Below, piece by piece: positions 1 to 57,613 of a stretch of DNA of 64,000 bases. Within the stretch, counting starts at the first letter, position 1; every line of letters starts with the position of its first letter. This stretch comes from Gymnogyps californianus (Eukaryota; Chordata; Aves; Accipitriformes; Cathartidae). The position numbers and the translations under genes were made by a program. Location of the stretch: the NCBI RefSeq assembly GCF_018139145.2, contig NC_059473.1, forward strand, positions 3,093,003 through 3,157,002, written 5' to 3'. The notes under the pieces were generated by a model. The model was not told the DNA's origin. It saw only the letters and a list, made by a program, of their open reading frames with translations, and did not search any database.

Positions 1-3000
1 TGAGAAGTCCTAGTATCTAAGTAATAACCACCATGGAAGCTTAGCAACCTTTCTCCTGCTTTTTGGACCAGCGTATCTTTACTTTTATGCCTAGGATAAA
101 ATGTACAAGAATACCAGTGGAGGCAAACTACTTATTTTCTTTGCAAGACTGTATTAACTTTAACTTCATGCAAATTTTGTGTGTTCCATATGTGTTTGGT
201 TTTGGAGGGGAGAAGCCTGAATAAAAAAAAGCTTGAAACAATGACAGGAAGAAGAACATACATTCAAGCTGCCTATATGGGAAACAAGTTCTAATGCATC
301 ACATGTCCCATGATAAGGTAGGGCTAATGTTTACCATCAGATAATAGCCATGGCAATAATACATACACAGTAACTCTCACCTGAGAATCTCAGTGCCTTA
401 AAACAAGCCACCCAGACTGCTACAGATGGATAAAATGAAACCGATATGAAATTATTTGTATGAGGTCAGTCAGTAGCAGAGCCAGAATTAGGATACCTGG
501 AATTACTCCCATAAGGAAAATTGTTCCTGATCCCCTTCTCTGCTCTAATCACTAGAGATTCTGCTCTCCCTGCAAATACAATCCATTCCCACAACAACAA
601 TGAACTTACATTATCTCTTTGCACATTTCCAAAAGTAAATAAACATAGATAAGAAAACACTTTTTCTTCAGTGCTCATAAATAATTGATTTCTAAAGGCC
701 TGAGCAATAAAACCTCCGAAATGCAAGAGATACGGAACACACTCAAGGTCTGACCGTCTTTTCAGTTATAGTGATAGGAACTGAGAGTAACATCTCATCC
801 CAGCAGCCATTAAAATGATGCGAGACCAGGAACAGACTTGGCAAGAAGAGTCCTGACCCTGACTGGACAGAGAGATTCTGTAGCTCATTCAAAAACCAGG
901 CATCACTTCTTCCCTGTTTCAAGGCTTTCAGTTCAGGAAGTAGAACTGGTTACACGTTTCCACGGTGCTGGTAGCAAGGTGAGTGTTAGAGGGAGACTGG
1001 GTAGGCAAGTTCCAGAGGCTAAAGCAGCCCCTCTAGAAGTGTGGGAGTCATTCATTCAGGCTACTTGGCATTAAAGCAAATGTCACTTATTGCCATTATC
1101 ATCTCTTGTACTTTAATAGAGCTTTTCAAATAATTTGTTTGCAGTATTATATTTAAGATGAAAGTTCCAAGATCTTCATTTTTTTGTATTTTCTTTAAAG
1201 AGAGGACTAATTTCTTGCCTGCCTTTTAAAAGTCTCAGCTGTTTTCTTCTGCTCTGTTTAACACGTAAAAGCCTTTAATACTTTGAACTTATTGTGAGAT
1301 GCAAAATACAAGAACTGTCTACATGGAAAACCTTAATCAGTCAGGAAGTTGGTAAATTATGTCTTCATGCCATCCATATTGAGTGTCCATTACTCCTGGA
1401 CATAGCACATTAACTGACTCATTAGCTATTTCAAACCATATGGACTTAGGTTTGGGTGGGTTGCTCTAATAATATCCTGAGGTGAGCTTCCTAATTATTG
1501 TAATTATGTGATCTCAATCATGGGGCCAGTCACACAAAATAGAGTCAAGAGTCTTTAAAATGGGTGTCAATGCACCTAGACAATGACTGAGTTGAGCAAC
1601 ATGCCCCCTGGATGTTGGAGATCCCTTGATACTGCAAAAAGTAATTACTTTAAAAGTTCTAAGAAACTGGCAGCGAGAACAGTAACAACTGAATAAGCAC
1701 AGCAAGCGCATGGGACTCTGCACAGATGCATGAACACGAATAGATTTCTCAGTAGAAACTGGGAAGCAGTCTGAAAATTGATGCCTTGTTGTCAATGGTC
1801 TTAATACAGAGATGTTACATCTCTAGTGTAAATTTAGCCATGATATTTTAAGCAACAAGGAGATCTGGAGCAGAGGGGGGGAATTAAATGTGGAAGTGCT
1901 AAAGTGTCAGTGTTAAATACCACAAAAGTGTCACAATGCAACAGTGAGAGAAGCTACAAGTTGCTCGCCTACTGTAGCAAGTTTAAGGGGCTTTGCGTAC
2001 GTGATACTGCAAAACTTCATATAATTGACTAAAATCTTTTATACTCAAGCTTAGGTTTGAGCAAGGAGGAGGAAAAAAGGACTGAAATAAAGATTTGGTC
2101 CGTTTTCCATTTAATGTACAGTGCTTTAAAGCAAAGACAGAAACAAATACAGCCTCAGGACAGAGATAAAAATAGTTTGCTGTATCATTAAACACTTCAA
2201 GAAAGCACTCCCTGAGAATCTCACCACACTTTTTAAATGCAACCCATGATAACACAGCACAGCTTTTTGTCACCTTCTAGAACTTATTCTGGAAAGAGGA
2301 TTAGGAGTAGGATGTTGCCTCTGAACCACAGATCAAGATAAAACTTCTAAAGTTTATACCTTACAGGCTTGCTTCTAACTTTCAAAGCACCTCTTGGGCG
2401 CCTACAAATCCAAAAGGCCAGATATTAAATAACACCAGACACCTAGATACATATCTAGATAGCAGAACCATACATTCAAAACTCACTTGGGTACATAACT
2501 TCAATCCACTATGTAAAATGATCTACACTCACCTCCTCACCCCAAAACTAGATCACTGTATTTACCTTGCAGAAGAACCAGCCCAGGATACTAGCGATAA
2601 TCACAGAATAACCTAAAAAATATAGCACCACCATTTTCTTCTTCAGTAATACAACAGTGACCATACCTGTACCAACTCTGCAGAGAAGCTCAGATTTCCT
2701 CACGTATTGTGTATCAGGAAGCATGTACCAAGCAAAACAAATGAATAAAACCCTGAAAATATCAGGAGCACTAAAACAAACATACAGATTCTCTTCCACC
2801 ACTTCTAATATATAATTCTGAGTAATGAGAAAATGCCCACCTGAGCTGCACGAGGGATAGATTCTTCATGAGAAAGGCCTGTGGCCCTCAGCTGTTTGTA
2901 GCAACGTGCCATCAGGAAGTAAAATAACAGTAATTTGGTAGCATTTTCAGTTGTATGCTAGCAGGATTTGTATATTTTTACTCTTATTAGCATACACACC

Positions 3001-6000
3001 TTTCTCCTATAAGGATTCTTAAATTTGGCAGTAATGGTGGCTATATCACCTTGAAGGGAAATTGCTTCCATCATAATTAGGCTTTTTAAAAAAAAACAAA
3101 CCTAAACAACAAACAAAAACCCACCCTCGTATCTATAATTATTTTGGCCATTCATCCCCCTTATATCACACCCCCAAACTGCTAATTTGAAGCAACTGTG
3201 AAGAGGCAATGGAGGCTTTAACCTGACTAAATGAAGCTCATGTTTCTTGGGAGGGTTGCTAATTGGCTGATGATAAGCAGGAAAAAAACCCCACCCTGTC
3301 TCCTGTTCAGCCCAACAGGAGAAGAGGTTTCCTTAGTCCCACCCACTAAACACAGGGATGTGCTATTTATAGGGCAAAAGGGCCTAGTATCAAGTTCTAA
3401 TCTGATTAGAGCTTTTCTCAGGTAAAGTCTTTGATCTATGTTGATTTTTAAAAAGATGCATATGTTATTTTTTTGTTTTGTACTGTCTAGAAGAGAATTG
3501 TATGTAAAATTTGTTAGTGATATTTCCATACTTTTTTTGTGGGCCTGCTAGTTATGGGTATTTATTAATAAAGATCTAGATTTAAGTGACAAACAAACTC
3601 ATTCTTCAGGAGTAGCCTGGTATGTGCAGGAAACTTCTCTTTGTAGTAAATCTTTTCTTTGTCTGAGTAATATTAGTCTCTATTATGTTCCTATACATTT
3701 GTTTTGAGGGTTTTTAACTCTTCTAATGAATGATAAAAGCTTTAAAGTCTTTAACCTTATATGTGTTCTTTCTCAAAAAAAACCCCAACCAAACAAGCCC
3801 ACAACTATTTTTTGTGACTTGTAGGATATATATCTTAAACCTTTTTTATATATAAACCTTTTTTATACTATCTGATAATGCTAAACTGTACAAGCTGTGA
3901 AAGAGCTCCATGATATTAAAGATGGCTAAGACTTCAGATACTCTTCCATTTGGATGGAGTTGAAGCTGTAAACTTGCATTTTTTTTTTTCTTTTAACAGC
4001 ACAAGGAAACTTTCATTTAAAAACTGAAGACCTTAAACCTCAGCTACCTACGTAGGTATCTGTATTGTATGAGGCAAACAGACATTATATAGCTTGACTT
4101 AAGTTTTTGAAAACAGTAACAGTTTGCATATGCTACTTTATTAATTAACAATGAAAGAGACCTTTGCGTATCTATTTCTACTCTTAGTTTTGCTATTAAC
4201 TTATAATGACTATTTTTAAAACAGCCTTTTCTGATGACTTAGTTATTCCTCAGAACTGCATGAACTTGTGTTTTTTTTGTGATCTTACCCTTGCTCATGA
4301 GTAAAAAGCACTAAATAAGCTCAAAATAACTTACACTTCTGAACTGTAAAGTTTTACATTGAGCCCCAACCTTTCATTAAATCAATGTATTCCACTAACT
4401 TCCTGATGTTAGAGTATTCTCAATGGTTTTGTGGGAACAAAAGGAAAATCAACTCCAATTCTTGTGTAGTTAAAAATAAAAATAGGAATGTCTAATCAGT
4501 TTTTTGTTTAGGATCCTGTATCTTTCTATTCATTCATACTTAATCTGTTTTTTCTCCACACAATTTCTACAAATTTTGAGTCTTTTAATTTATGGGGGTT
4601 TCTCCTGGTTCTACAAAAAAAAAAAAGCCTTAAACTATATAACAGTGTAGGTGTCTGCTAGCAATCTAATGCTATCACTGGTATTTGCTAAATGTCTAGA
4701 AGACAGATGCAAACCTCACTTGATTTGTTTTACTTTCTTATCCTGATGTTGTACTTTTTTGGGCAGGGAAAGATAGCTCAGAAGCAGTAAGCCCTCTAAT
4801 ACATGCTTTTGTTTCAGTTTAATCATGTGCATACCTCTTTGCAACAGTTGAGCAAAAAAGCTTTCTCCTTAAACAGAGGCTGGTTCTCTGATTCCCAGGC
4901 AACTATTTGAAGACAATTTTCTTCTGAAAAGATCCTTTACCCATGGCAGAGTTGTGGCTCTCATACCAAGTGACAGATACCCTGAGAGCATTGCCCCAAT
5001 GGTCTCTGTGAATAAAGGTGCTAGCTCTCTCCAGTGAGTAGTAACTGTTTCTTTGATGCAGCACTGGGCATCTGTGGTTTGGGGTTTTTTTGAAAAAACA
5101 AACAAAACAACCCCAACACCATGCTCCTACAGTCTGTTTTGACAGCTGTTGCAAAGGGGAGAAACCCTATGAAATGCTTTATGGCAACCTTGAATTTGCT
5201 TGCTTTATGGCTGATCTTCCTACTGGCAATTGTTTAGCTGGTCCTTCCAGTAATAGTAAAATCACAAAGCCTGCAAGACTGATGAAGCAGAGTTATGTTA
5301 AGGCCTACTCTACTGATGGCAATACGTACTTTGCAGTCATAATCTGTGTTACTACTTTTAAGTTCACTTGCAAATTATGTGGTTGCTGAAGATGTTCTGG
5401 ATTTTGATTATTCTTGAATTTTTTTTTGGTAAAAGGACTTGTAGTCATTGCTTGGAAGACATGGTGCTCCCCAGTGAGCTCTACCTGGGTGTAGTGTGCT
5501 GGCTGGGTGTGTAGACCCTATTAATAAAGCAAAGCTTGCACAAGATAGTGGCTTGTGATGAGAGGTATGCCCTGTGAGCTTGGTGAGTAAAAAAAAAAAA
5601 ACCTCATTGTGTCCTTTATTACCAACTCACAAGCTGATGGTAGTGATGAGGCTGATCCACCCCTGGGTCAGCTGCATCTGTCCTCTGTACCTGCCTGGAG
5701 CAATGGCTGACCGGCCTGTGAGGTGGCCATTGCCCCTTTCTGCTGTGCTGTAGGGCTGCTGATGGCTCCCAACACTCCAGGCAGCATAAGCCTCTGTCAT
5801 CTCACCTGGGCTGAACGCAGGAGGTGCTGCATGCTGGTTTTGGGTAAGTTATCTGTGTTTCTATGTGTGGAGGTGATCCTTGACCTATGCCAGGAAGATC
5901 CTGAGGTAAAAATGAAGCGGCCTGACTGACATGGCGCCATGACAGCTCTGTGACTTCATTACAACTCCTGAAGCCCTTGCTGCACCCAGAAAACCCTGTG

Positions 6001-6130
6001 AGCTAAGACTTTTTTTACCTCAGGAAGGGAACAGTCTGATCAACTACTTCTACATGCACCAAAGCACTTTAAGGGGGGAAAAAAATAAATTTTGCTCACT
6101 TGCGAAGTGCAGCTTAAAAAGAGGAAGAGC
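1..6130. other. Intergenic DNA upstream of VRK2
   Basis: AT-rich DNA with no reading frame that resembles a known protein or carries paired splice sites. It contains short A-rich and T-rich tracts and a 9-bp perfect hairpin with a 6-nt loop at 3299-3322. The stretch from about 5450 to 5930 is somewhat richer in GC but I recognise nothing in it. Distal regulatory elements cannot be excluded without cross-species alignment. Confidence 0.6.
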
Positions 6131-6139
6131 CGAAGTGAA

Positions 6140-6800
6140 TGGGGCTCAGGCGGGATCAGGTGCGCCATCTAACTTCTCCGGTTCCCCCTGAAGCGAAGTG
6201 CCGGCGCCTCAGGAGGGAGCGCTGTCAGAGCGGCCGGCGGGCTGAGGCGAAGCGGGAAACCGCGCGCGCCTGAGGGAGGCGCGCGACAGGCCGGGCCCCG
6301 CCTCGCTGAGGGAAGCAGGCCGGCTGAGGGGAGTCCCGCCCCGCCGGCGGCGAGGCAGGGCGGGCGGAGTCCGCGTCCCGGCCGGGGCTCGTACGGCACT
6401 TCCCCCTTCCCCACCCCGGTGTTTCCCGCGGGAAGCCGGCGGCCCTCCTCCTCCTGCGGCTGCTGCGGGCGGGCCCTCGCCGCCTAAGCCCGGCCTGTGG
6501 GAAGTTCCCGGCAGGGAAGTTTGTTGCCGGCGCCGGGGGGAGGCCGCGGGGGCCCTGCGGAGGTGGGTGTGGGGGGAGCGGGCGGTGGGGCCGAGCGCGG
6601 GCCGCTTACTACCCTGTCCCGTCGGCCGTTGGAGGGGAGGCCGCTGTGGGTGAGCTGCCCCGGCCTGCCGCTCAACTGAAAGGCCCGTTGGCCCTGGGGC
6701 GGGGGAGAGCCTCCCGGCGCCTGGCCGCCGCCCTGAGGGGGATCGCCGGGGGAGGCCGCGGAGAGCTGGGCTCCTGCCCGGTGCCTGTTGGGCAAAGGAC
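6140..6800 (+). promoter_or_regulatory. VRK2: CpG island: VRK2 promoter and 5' non-coding exon region
   Basis: An abrupt switch from AT-rich DNA to a dense GC/CpG segment of about 650 bp, ending just before the VRK2 start codon. It holds GC-box-like motifs (CCCGCCCCGCC near 6335, GGGCGG near 6361) and no obvious TATA box, as expected of a housekeeping CpG-island promoter. The first non-coding exon is probably inside it. Donor-like sites at about 6650 (TGG|GTGAGC) or 6562 (GAG|GTGGGT) could pair with the acceptor at 6863-6864. The exact start site and donor cannot be fixed from sequence alone. Long open frames across the island on both strands result from its GC content and lack of stops. Confidence 0.75.
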
Positions 6801-6869
6801 ATCGAGGGATATTGTTTCTTCTGACAAAAGTCAACTTTTTCTTTCATTTTTTTCCCCTCTCAAGGTGCG

Positions 6870-52837
<45,968 letters not shown>

Positions 52838-52897
52838 TGTCACTGTTTCAGTGTCTTCAGTGTAACTGCAGCGGTGTTCCCATCACGCAGTTTTTTC

Positions 52898-52933
52898 TCA
52901 GAGTTTCTTCATTGAAGATTTCAGCGTCAGTGG
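52898..52933 (-). CDS. FANCL: FANCL last coding exon
   Basis: Only 36 nt: PLTLKSSMKKL and TGA, after a TTTTTCAAG acceptor on the - strand. PLTLK matches the human PITLK. The phase-0 junction follows CPYCNK. Its stop is 60 nt from the VRK2 stop on the opposite strand. Confidence 0.85.
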   Translation of the reverse strand, partial: PLTLKSSMKKL

Positions 52934-55900
52934 CTTGAAAAAGATTTTTTTTTTTTTTTAAATAGTACTGTTATTACATATCTTTTACAGGCAAGTTCTC
53001 TTAAACTTTCCAAATCTGCACTCAATAGTTACGTATACACTAAACTATTTCTACAAGGCTGTTTTGTGTTAGAAATGTTGGGATTCTTTTTTTTTTTTTA
53101 AGCTGGACCTTTGCTACAGCAACATTAAAAAAGTATCATGTAATACAACGGGGTGTGATATTTAATTACTCTGACACTAGTAGGTTGATAACTGGTGTGT
53201 AGCTGTCTTTATACTGTTTCAGAAAACCTTTAGTTAAATACTGATGCATTAAATGCATGGGAATTTAAAGTTTTCCTCTCTTTATTCCAACATGTAACGA
53301 GAAGATAGTAGCCACCTATTCTATCTTACAACTGACTTTGTTACAGTTTTTGCCTTTATCTAAGCTACCACACACTATTTAGTTCAGTCACTCATTTTCA
53401 TTAGATTTTCCTTACCTTATTACAATACGGACATTCACCAAAGATGACATTAAAACTCTGTCTGCTAGAAGGAAGACCTTGTAGCCACTGCAACACAAGT
53501 AAGTGGATTAAAATTCACGTTTGTTTCATATCAAATTTAAGAACTATCTATTACCAGGAGTTTTTCCAAACAGAGTTCATTTGATCAACATCTGACACTG
53601 TGCATGTCAAGTTGGAGTCTGTATAACCACAAAGTGAGGCAGGTTCCCTTCCACAGGGAGCTGATTTATGAGTTGTGGGTTAGAAGGCAAGAGGAAGCAC
53701 AGTGACTGTTGTAGCACTCCTTGAAGGATTTTCCTTCATCTGAAATTTAAGTGGGCAACGCCGATTTTCTAGAATCTGCGAGTTAATGAGCAAAGTTTGT
53801 CCCATTAATTACTTTACCTCATACAGGCAAGCCTGGTGAAAAGGTTGTCCGCATCGAGGATCGTCACACACTTGATCTGGAGTAGTGCCGTCGAGTCGAT
53901 AGGCATAGCAGATTCCACAGTCCTTAGCAAAGTCCTTAAAATACAACATGTTTTAGCTTGCAGTACAACTGAAAGGAAGAAATAGGGCTGGTAACACAGA
54001 AAAGGTGTTCATCTCTTTGTCTTTGCTTTTGCATTTTTTGTTACTTAGAATTACTAAATATTTTTGCCTTCAATATACGTGGTTACACCATTATGGCATA
54101 AGGAGTGAGATTGGTTGCCAGATGTACAAGACTTTACTAGGTTCTATTTGATCCTCTCACTGAATTACATCTAGTTTGACAAACATTTCCATAACTCTTG
54201 GGCCCCATTGTTTCTTTTTTATTAACCACAATGATTTGTCATTAAATTTGGATGTTAGACACAAGACCTCAGTCAGATATTAATTTAAAAATTTCACAAG
54301 TGAAAGTGAAGCTAGTAAGGCAGTGTTACAGCATTGTCAAAAATTAATTCCAAGTTTGTTTGAAATGCACCAGTATTTGGATGGCCTCTTGTCCCCTCTA
54401 AGCAGCTCTACCTAATTAGAACTTAAGTCATCAACATCCCTAACAGAATGTTTGGATTTTCCACATCTCATTAGCTACTCTGGAACTTCCTCTTTCCCTT
54501 TTAATAGTGAAGCCCGTTATTAATCGCCTTACTGCTATGAAGGCCACAGGAAAGTGTGCACCTCTAATCAAAGGTTAACAAGCTCTGACAATTGTTGCTT
54601 GAAGTTCAGAAGTCCTTATGACAATATATTAATCCAATTACCTCTCTTCTAAGTCTCTCATTTTTGCTGGCAGTTATAAAGTGACCATTTAAATTTTAGT
54701 TATTCGGAAATAACGACCGATGATTAACAAAAAGCAACTTACACTTTTTTCTAACACAGCACGAGATGGAAAATCAATTTCTAAGACGTCTTTCAAGTTT
54801 TGTAATAAACTGATTTCTGGATCCCTGCAGGTGGGAGAGAGGGAGAAGAAAGTCAACACTAGGAATGGCAAATACCATTGCAATTGCAAACCTGTATTAT
54901 TAAGGATGCTTACCATAAGTGCATATTGTTGTTCAGCTTAATTCTCAAAGGGTTAACCACTGCAAACAATGCAGATAAATAATTACATCAGCTTCAGCAT
55001 CCCCTTTGCTCCCCCACCCAATTTAACCTCTCATATTTCAGCACTGAAGGGGAAGGCATGGGTTGGGTTTTTTTAATTATTTAAGGTGCCTAAGTCAACG
55101 ACTGCTCTTAGCTTTGGGAATTCATTACTCTAATATTTCAAATATCATACTGTTGAAGATCTGATTGTAGTCACCTTAAAAAAGTTGGTAAAAAGCTGTG
55201 GGACACGGAGTATCGGACTTAAATTTCCAAACACTATTAGGACATATGTAGTAAATTTTATTTATTTATTTTTTTTTTTTTAAAGAAAATTATATTAAAC
55301 CTGATTGGGTAATCATCTGTAGGACACAGGGTTCCCTCTAAACTGTGCTAGGAAAGCACTGCAAAAAAGTGTCACTCCCAGAGCAAAACAGCATGCCATG
55401 GATTTAGGCTGTTAAAACCCCAGCATCTACTGTGTAAAACTCTTCTACACACGTATTCAGCTTAATTCCTGGCTCTGCTCAAGTGAAGTTTACCCCAGGA
55501 GTCTGACATAGCTTACACTAGTATCTGCTCACCAGAGATCAGGTTCTACACGAGAAACAAACGCTGTACGTCTGCTGCCTTACCGTGATCTGCTCCAAGA
55601 AAATAGCACTCCGGGAGCATGCTTGGATGCCGAGGATCTACCTCTACGTTCACTGAGACGTTGTTCCCTACAATGAGAAAGCAAATCAGTCATAGGGAAA
55701 GCTTTTCTTTGCAGTCAAGTATTTGAAAATGGAAACGTTAACCTTTTTTTAAAAGCAGTTTTAAATTGGTTAATTCAAGCTGGTTTTCTTTATGATAAAT
55801 AACAAAAAAGTCGGTAGGTATCCAAATTAATTGTACAACAAATCAGTACATGTTAAATATTTAAATTTCAATGGGCTGTAATTAAAAATAGCAACCGATT

Positions 55901-57613
55901 AAAAAAAAACCCTGCCAGTCTTGCATGTCTTTTAGACTAGTCTTAACCTTAACACTTAGACTTATTTCTGAATAATCAAACTCAAGCTAGACGACATAAT
56001 CCATTTGAGATCTTAGTGAAATTTTAAAGGTAGTAGAGACATAATTGTTATTAATTCCTCATTATCTTTTACAGTCAGAGAGAGAAGCATAAAGACAATA
56101 TTAAGCTGTAAAAGTCAGTCCCCTCTACAGCATACTCCTGGACTGAGCGAACAATGGCATGTTTTTGAAATAGCAAATACTTTTCTTTTACAAGATACCC
56201 CTCATGCGGTCTGCTATTCATAAGGGGTAAGAAGCAGCTCAAAAGTGTTCTGGGTCCAGGTTAAAAACCTCACAGCGAATTCTCTTCTAAATAAAAACAG
56301 GTGAAACCCAGCATTTCTTGTAATTAAGAGGTACGTTAGGCTTCCCCTCCTTGAAGAAATTGGAATGAATGAAATCAAAGTTTAGTCATAACTGAAGATT
56401 GTGACCGACAACAAAGGGCTCAAAGCCCTGTACTGCCCTCCATTGATCTACGTGAGGCGCTTTTTGAGGCTTTTCTTTCCTTTTCATTGGTCTGTGTCAA
56501 AGTACAGCAGAACCAAGATAAAGCCACCCTGAGCGCGCACACACAAAAAGAAGAACTGGTGTCCGACCCATGTCATTTTAGCCAGCTGCTGAACTTTTTC
56601 GGTCCCTCCCTCCACCCCGCTGAAGGAGCAGCCTCAGCACCCCACTAGCTCCTTTCCTTCTTCGCTCTGCAGGCCATCAGTCTTCCCGCAGGTTTCGGGG
56701 ACAACTTAGGTCTACTTTGGTCCATTGTACGTTCTCAGATTTTGACAATATGCTATTGATATTTTGGATTTGAGCTGAAAACCAGAACTCTTCTTTCAAA
56801 GATAACATTTCCCCCCATATTTCTAACCTCTGACAGCGGCAAGTTTCTCCTTTGCAATTACAAGACTCCTCATCCTATATATATTAAGACCTTAAAATGC
56901 CAGACATCAGCATATGAATTAAGGTACTTTTGCAGATGGTTAACACTGTAAGCCTCTAATTTCCTCTCTTCTCTTATTTCTTTGTCCTTCCCACCTGCCT
57001 CTTTTAACCCCCTTTTCTCCCTTTTGACTGCGCTCTAATATTCCTTTCACTCTTCCAGGACAGGATCAATCTAAAGTAACAGTCTGTTAAAAAATCTGGA
57101 ATTTTTGGATGAGATAAGCTGATTTTTTACAAATACTGATTTTTCTAGAGTTATCATGCAAGTCCTCAGTTTTTGACAGTTACATGTTCATAATTTACAA
57201 ATACACAATATTTTCCTGCAGAAACTTTCATTTTGTGTAACACCATAAAGTTGTAATTCATTTCCTAAACAGATTCAGTATTCTGTGGAAGGTTATTTTT
57301 TTTACTACACAAAATAAGAGTTGTGTCTTGCTGGTTTTAAGTGCTACCTTTCATTTTCCTACCTAACTCTTAACAAGCACCATCTGATTAGATAAGCAAA
57401 GCAAAACAGCACCCCGAGTTTTACTTCTCAAACCCGCTGCATGCCTTCAAATCTTTTCGTACCTATTGCAATTCTTCTTGTTGTAGCACTCCGTGTGGGA
57501 TTTTCTGGCTCAAGCACCCATGTCTTCCCATCAATTTCATCCATGGCATCCCAGAATTCTTTCAGCGATTCTAATGCCGCCAGGAACTGATTATAAATGT
57601 CTATTAAGGAGTT
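52898..57613 (-). CDS. FANCL: FANCL, Fanconi anaemia E3 ubiquitin ligase, C-terminal half (7 exons, partial)
   Basis: Joined on the - strand: 57613-57463, 55667-55584, 54959-54914, 54824-54743, 53934-53818, 53487-53416, 52933-52898. All introns are GT-AG. The product is 195 residues, equal to about 181-375 of the human protein. Residues 1-121 are the C-terminal part of the central UBC-RWD (DRWD) substrate-binding domain. Residues 122-184 form the RING with zinc ligands C127, C130, C144, C149, H154, C157, C179 and C182. E2-contact residues I129, Y131 and W161 (human I309, Y311, W341) are kept. Family knowledge: with UBE2T, FANCL mono-ubiquitinates FANCD2/FANCI in the nuclear Fanconi core complex during crosslink repair. 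The last residues (KSSMKKL) differ from the human tail. The N-terminal ELF domain and the rest of the DRWD lie beyond the right edge. Confidence 0.96.
52934..53415 (-). other. FANCL: FANCL last intron (482 bp), overlapping VRK2 3' UTR
   Basis: GTAAGG at the 5' end and TTCAAG at the 3' end on the - strand. It includes two A/T homopolymer runs and, on the + strand, the likely VRK2 3' UTR and polyadenylation signals. Confidence 0.8.
53124..53129 (+). terminator. VRK2: Probable VRK2 polyadenylation signal (ATTAAA)
   Basis: ATTAAA about 290 bp after the stop, followed 20-30 bp later by the GT-rich stretch GGGGTGTGATAT, a usual downstream element. A second ATTAAA lies at 53248-53253. Use of either would place the VRK2 3' UTR across the FANCL terminal exon. 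Confidence 0.5.
53416..53487 (-). CDS. FANCL: FANCL penultimate coding exon
   Basis: A 72-nt exon, phase 0/0, encoding WLQGLPSSRQSFNVIFGECP and YCNK: the E2-contacting tryptophan and the last two RING cysteines. Acceptor GTTGCAG, donor AAG|GTAAGG on the - strand. Confidence 0.96.
53488..53817 (-). other. FANCL: FANCL intron (330 bp)
   Basis: GTAAAG...TTGCAG on the - strand. No other feature seen. Confidence 0.9.
53818..53934 (-). CDS. FANCL: FANCL RING exon
   Basis: A 117-nt exon, phase 0/0, encoding DFAKDCGICYAYRLDGTTPD and QVCDDPRCGQPFHQACLYE. It carries six of the eight zinc ligands and the isoleucine that contacts the E2. Acceptor TTTTAAG, donor GAG|GTAAAG. Confidence 0.97.
53935..54742 (-). 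other. FANCL: FANCL intron (808 bp)
   Basis: GTAAGT...TTTTAAG on the - strand. Nothing else recognised. Confidence 0.9.
54743..54824 (-). CDS. FANCL: FANCL coding exon (NLKDVLEIDFP)
   Basis: An 82-nt exon that completes W94 and encodes DPEISLLQNLKDVLEIDFPS and RAVLEKS, very close to human FANCL. Acceptor CCTGCAG, donor AGT|GTAAGT. A longer frame reading through this exon into its introns is not real coding sequence. Confidence 0.96.
54914..54959 (-). CDS. FANCL: FANCL coding exon, 46 nt
   Basis: Encodes VVNPLRIKLNNNMHLW with split codons at both ends, equivalent to the human VVKPLGIKL segment. It is separated from the next exon by only 89 bp. Acceptor TTTGCAG, donor TG|GTAAGC. Confidence 0.93.
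54960..55583 (-). other. FANCL: FANCL intron (624 bp)
   Basis: GTAAGG...TTTGCAG on the - strand, with a T-rich run (+ strand) near 55265-55282. Nothing else seen. Confidence 0.9.
55584..55667 (-). CDS. FANCL: FANCL coding exon (EVDPRHP)
   Basis: An 84-nt exon encoding NNVSVNVEVDPRHPSMLPEC and YFLGADH, with split codons at both ends. Strong match to the human DRWD domain. Acceptor ATTGTAG, donor G|GTAAGG. Confidence 0.96.
55668..57462 (-). other. FANCL: FANCL intron (1.8 kb)
   Basis: GTACGA...ATTGTAG on the - strand. No other feature recognised. Confidence 0.88.
57463..57613 (-). CDS. FANCL: FANCL coding exon (MDEIDGKTWVLEPE), most N-terminal in window
   Basis: A 151-nt exon encoding NSLIDIYNQFLAALESLKEF, then WDAMDEIDGKTWVLEPENP and RSATTRRIAI, within the DRWD domain. 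Acceptor TTTTCTTAG, donor G|GTACGA. The preceding exon is not visible in the window. Confidence 0.96.

Noticed and set aside
3299..3322. 9-bp hairpin TCTCCTGTT / AACAGGAGA with 6-nt loop
   Set aside because: Short arms; expected by chance several times in 64 kb, and no associated gene end or run of T.
6209..6847. 212-codon open frame on the - strand across the CpG island
   Set aside because: Composition is Pro/Arg/Gly/Ala only, as expected from GC-rich sequence lacking stops. No family resemblance, and it overlaps the VRK2 promoter.
54689..54916. 75-codon - strand frame ending FRITKI
   Set aside because: Only the central part (54743-54824) is real FANCL exon. The ends are intron read-through.
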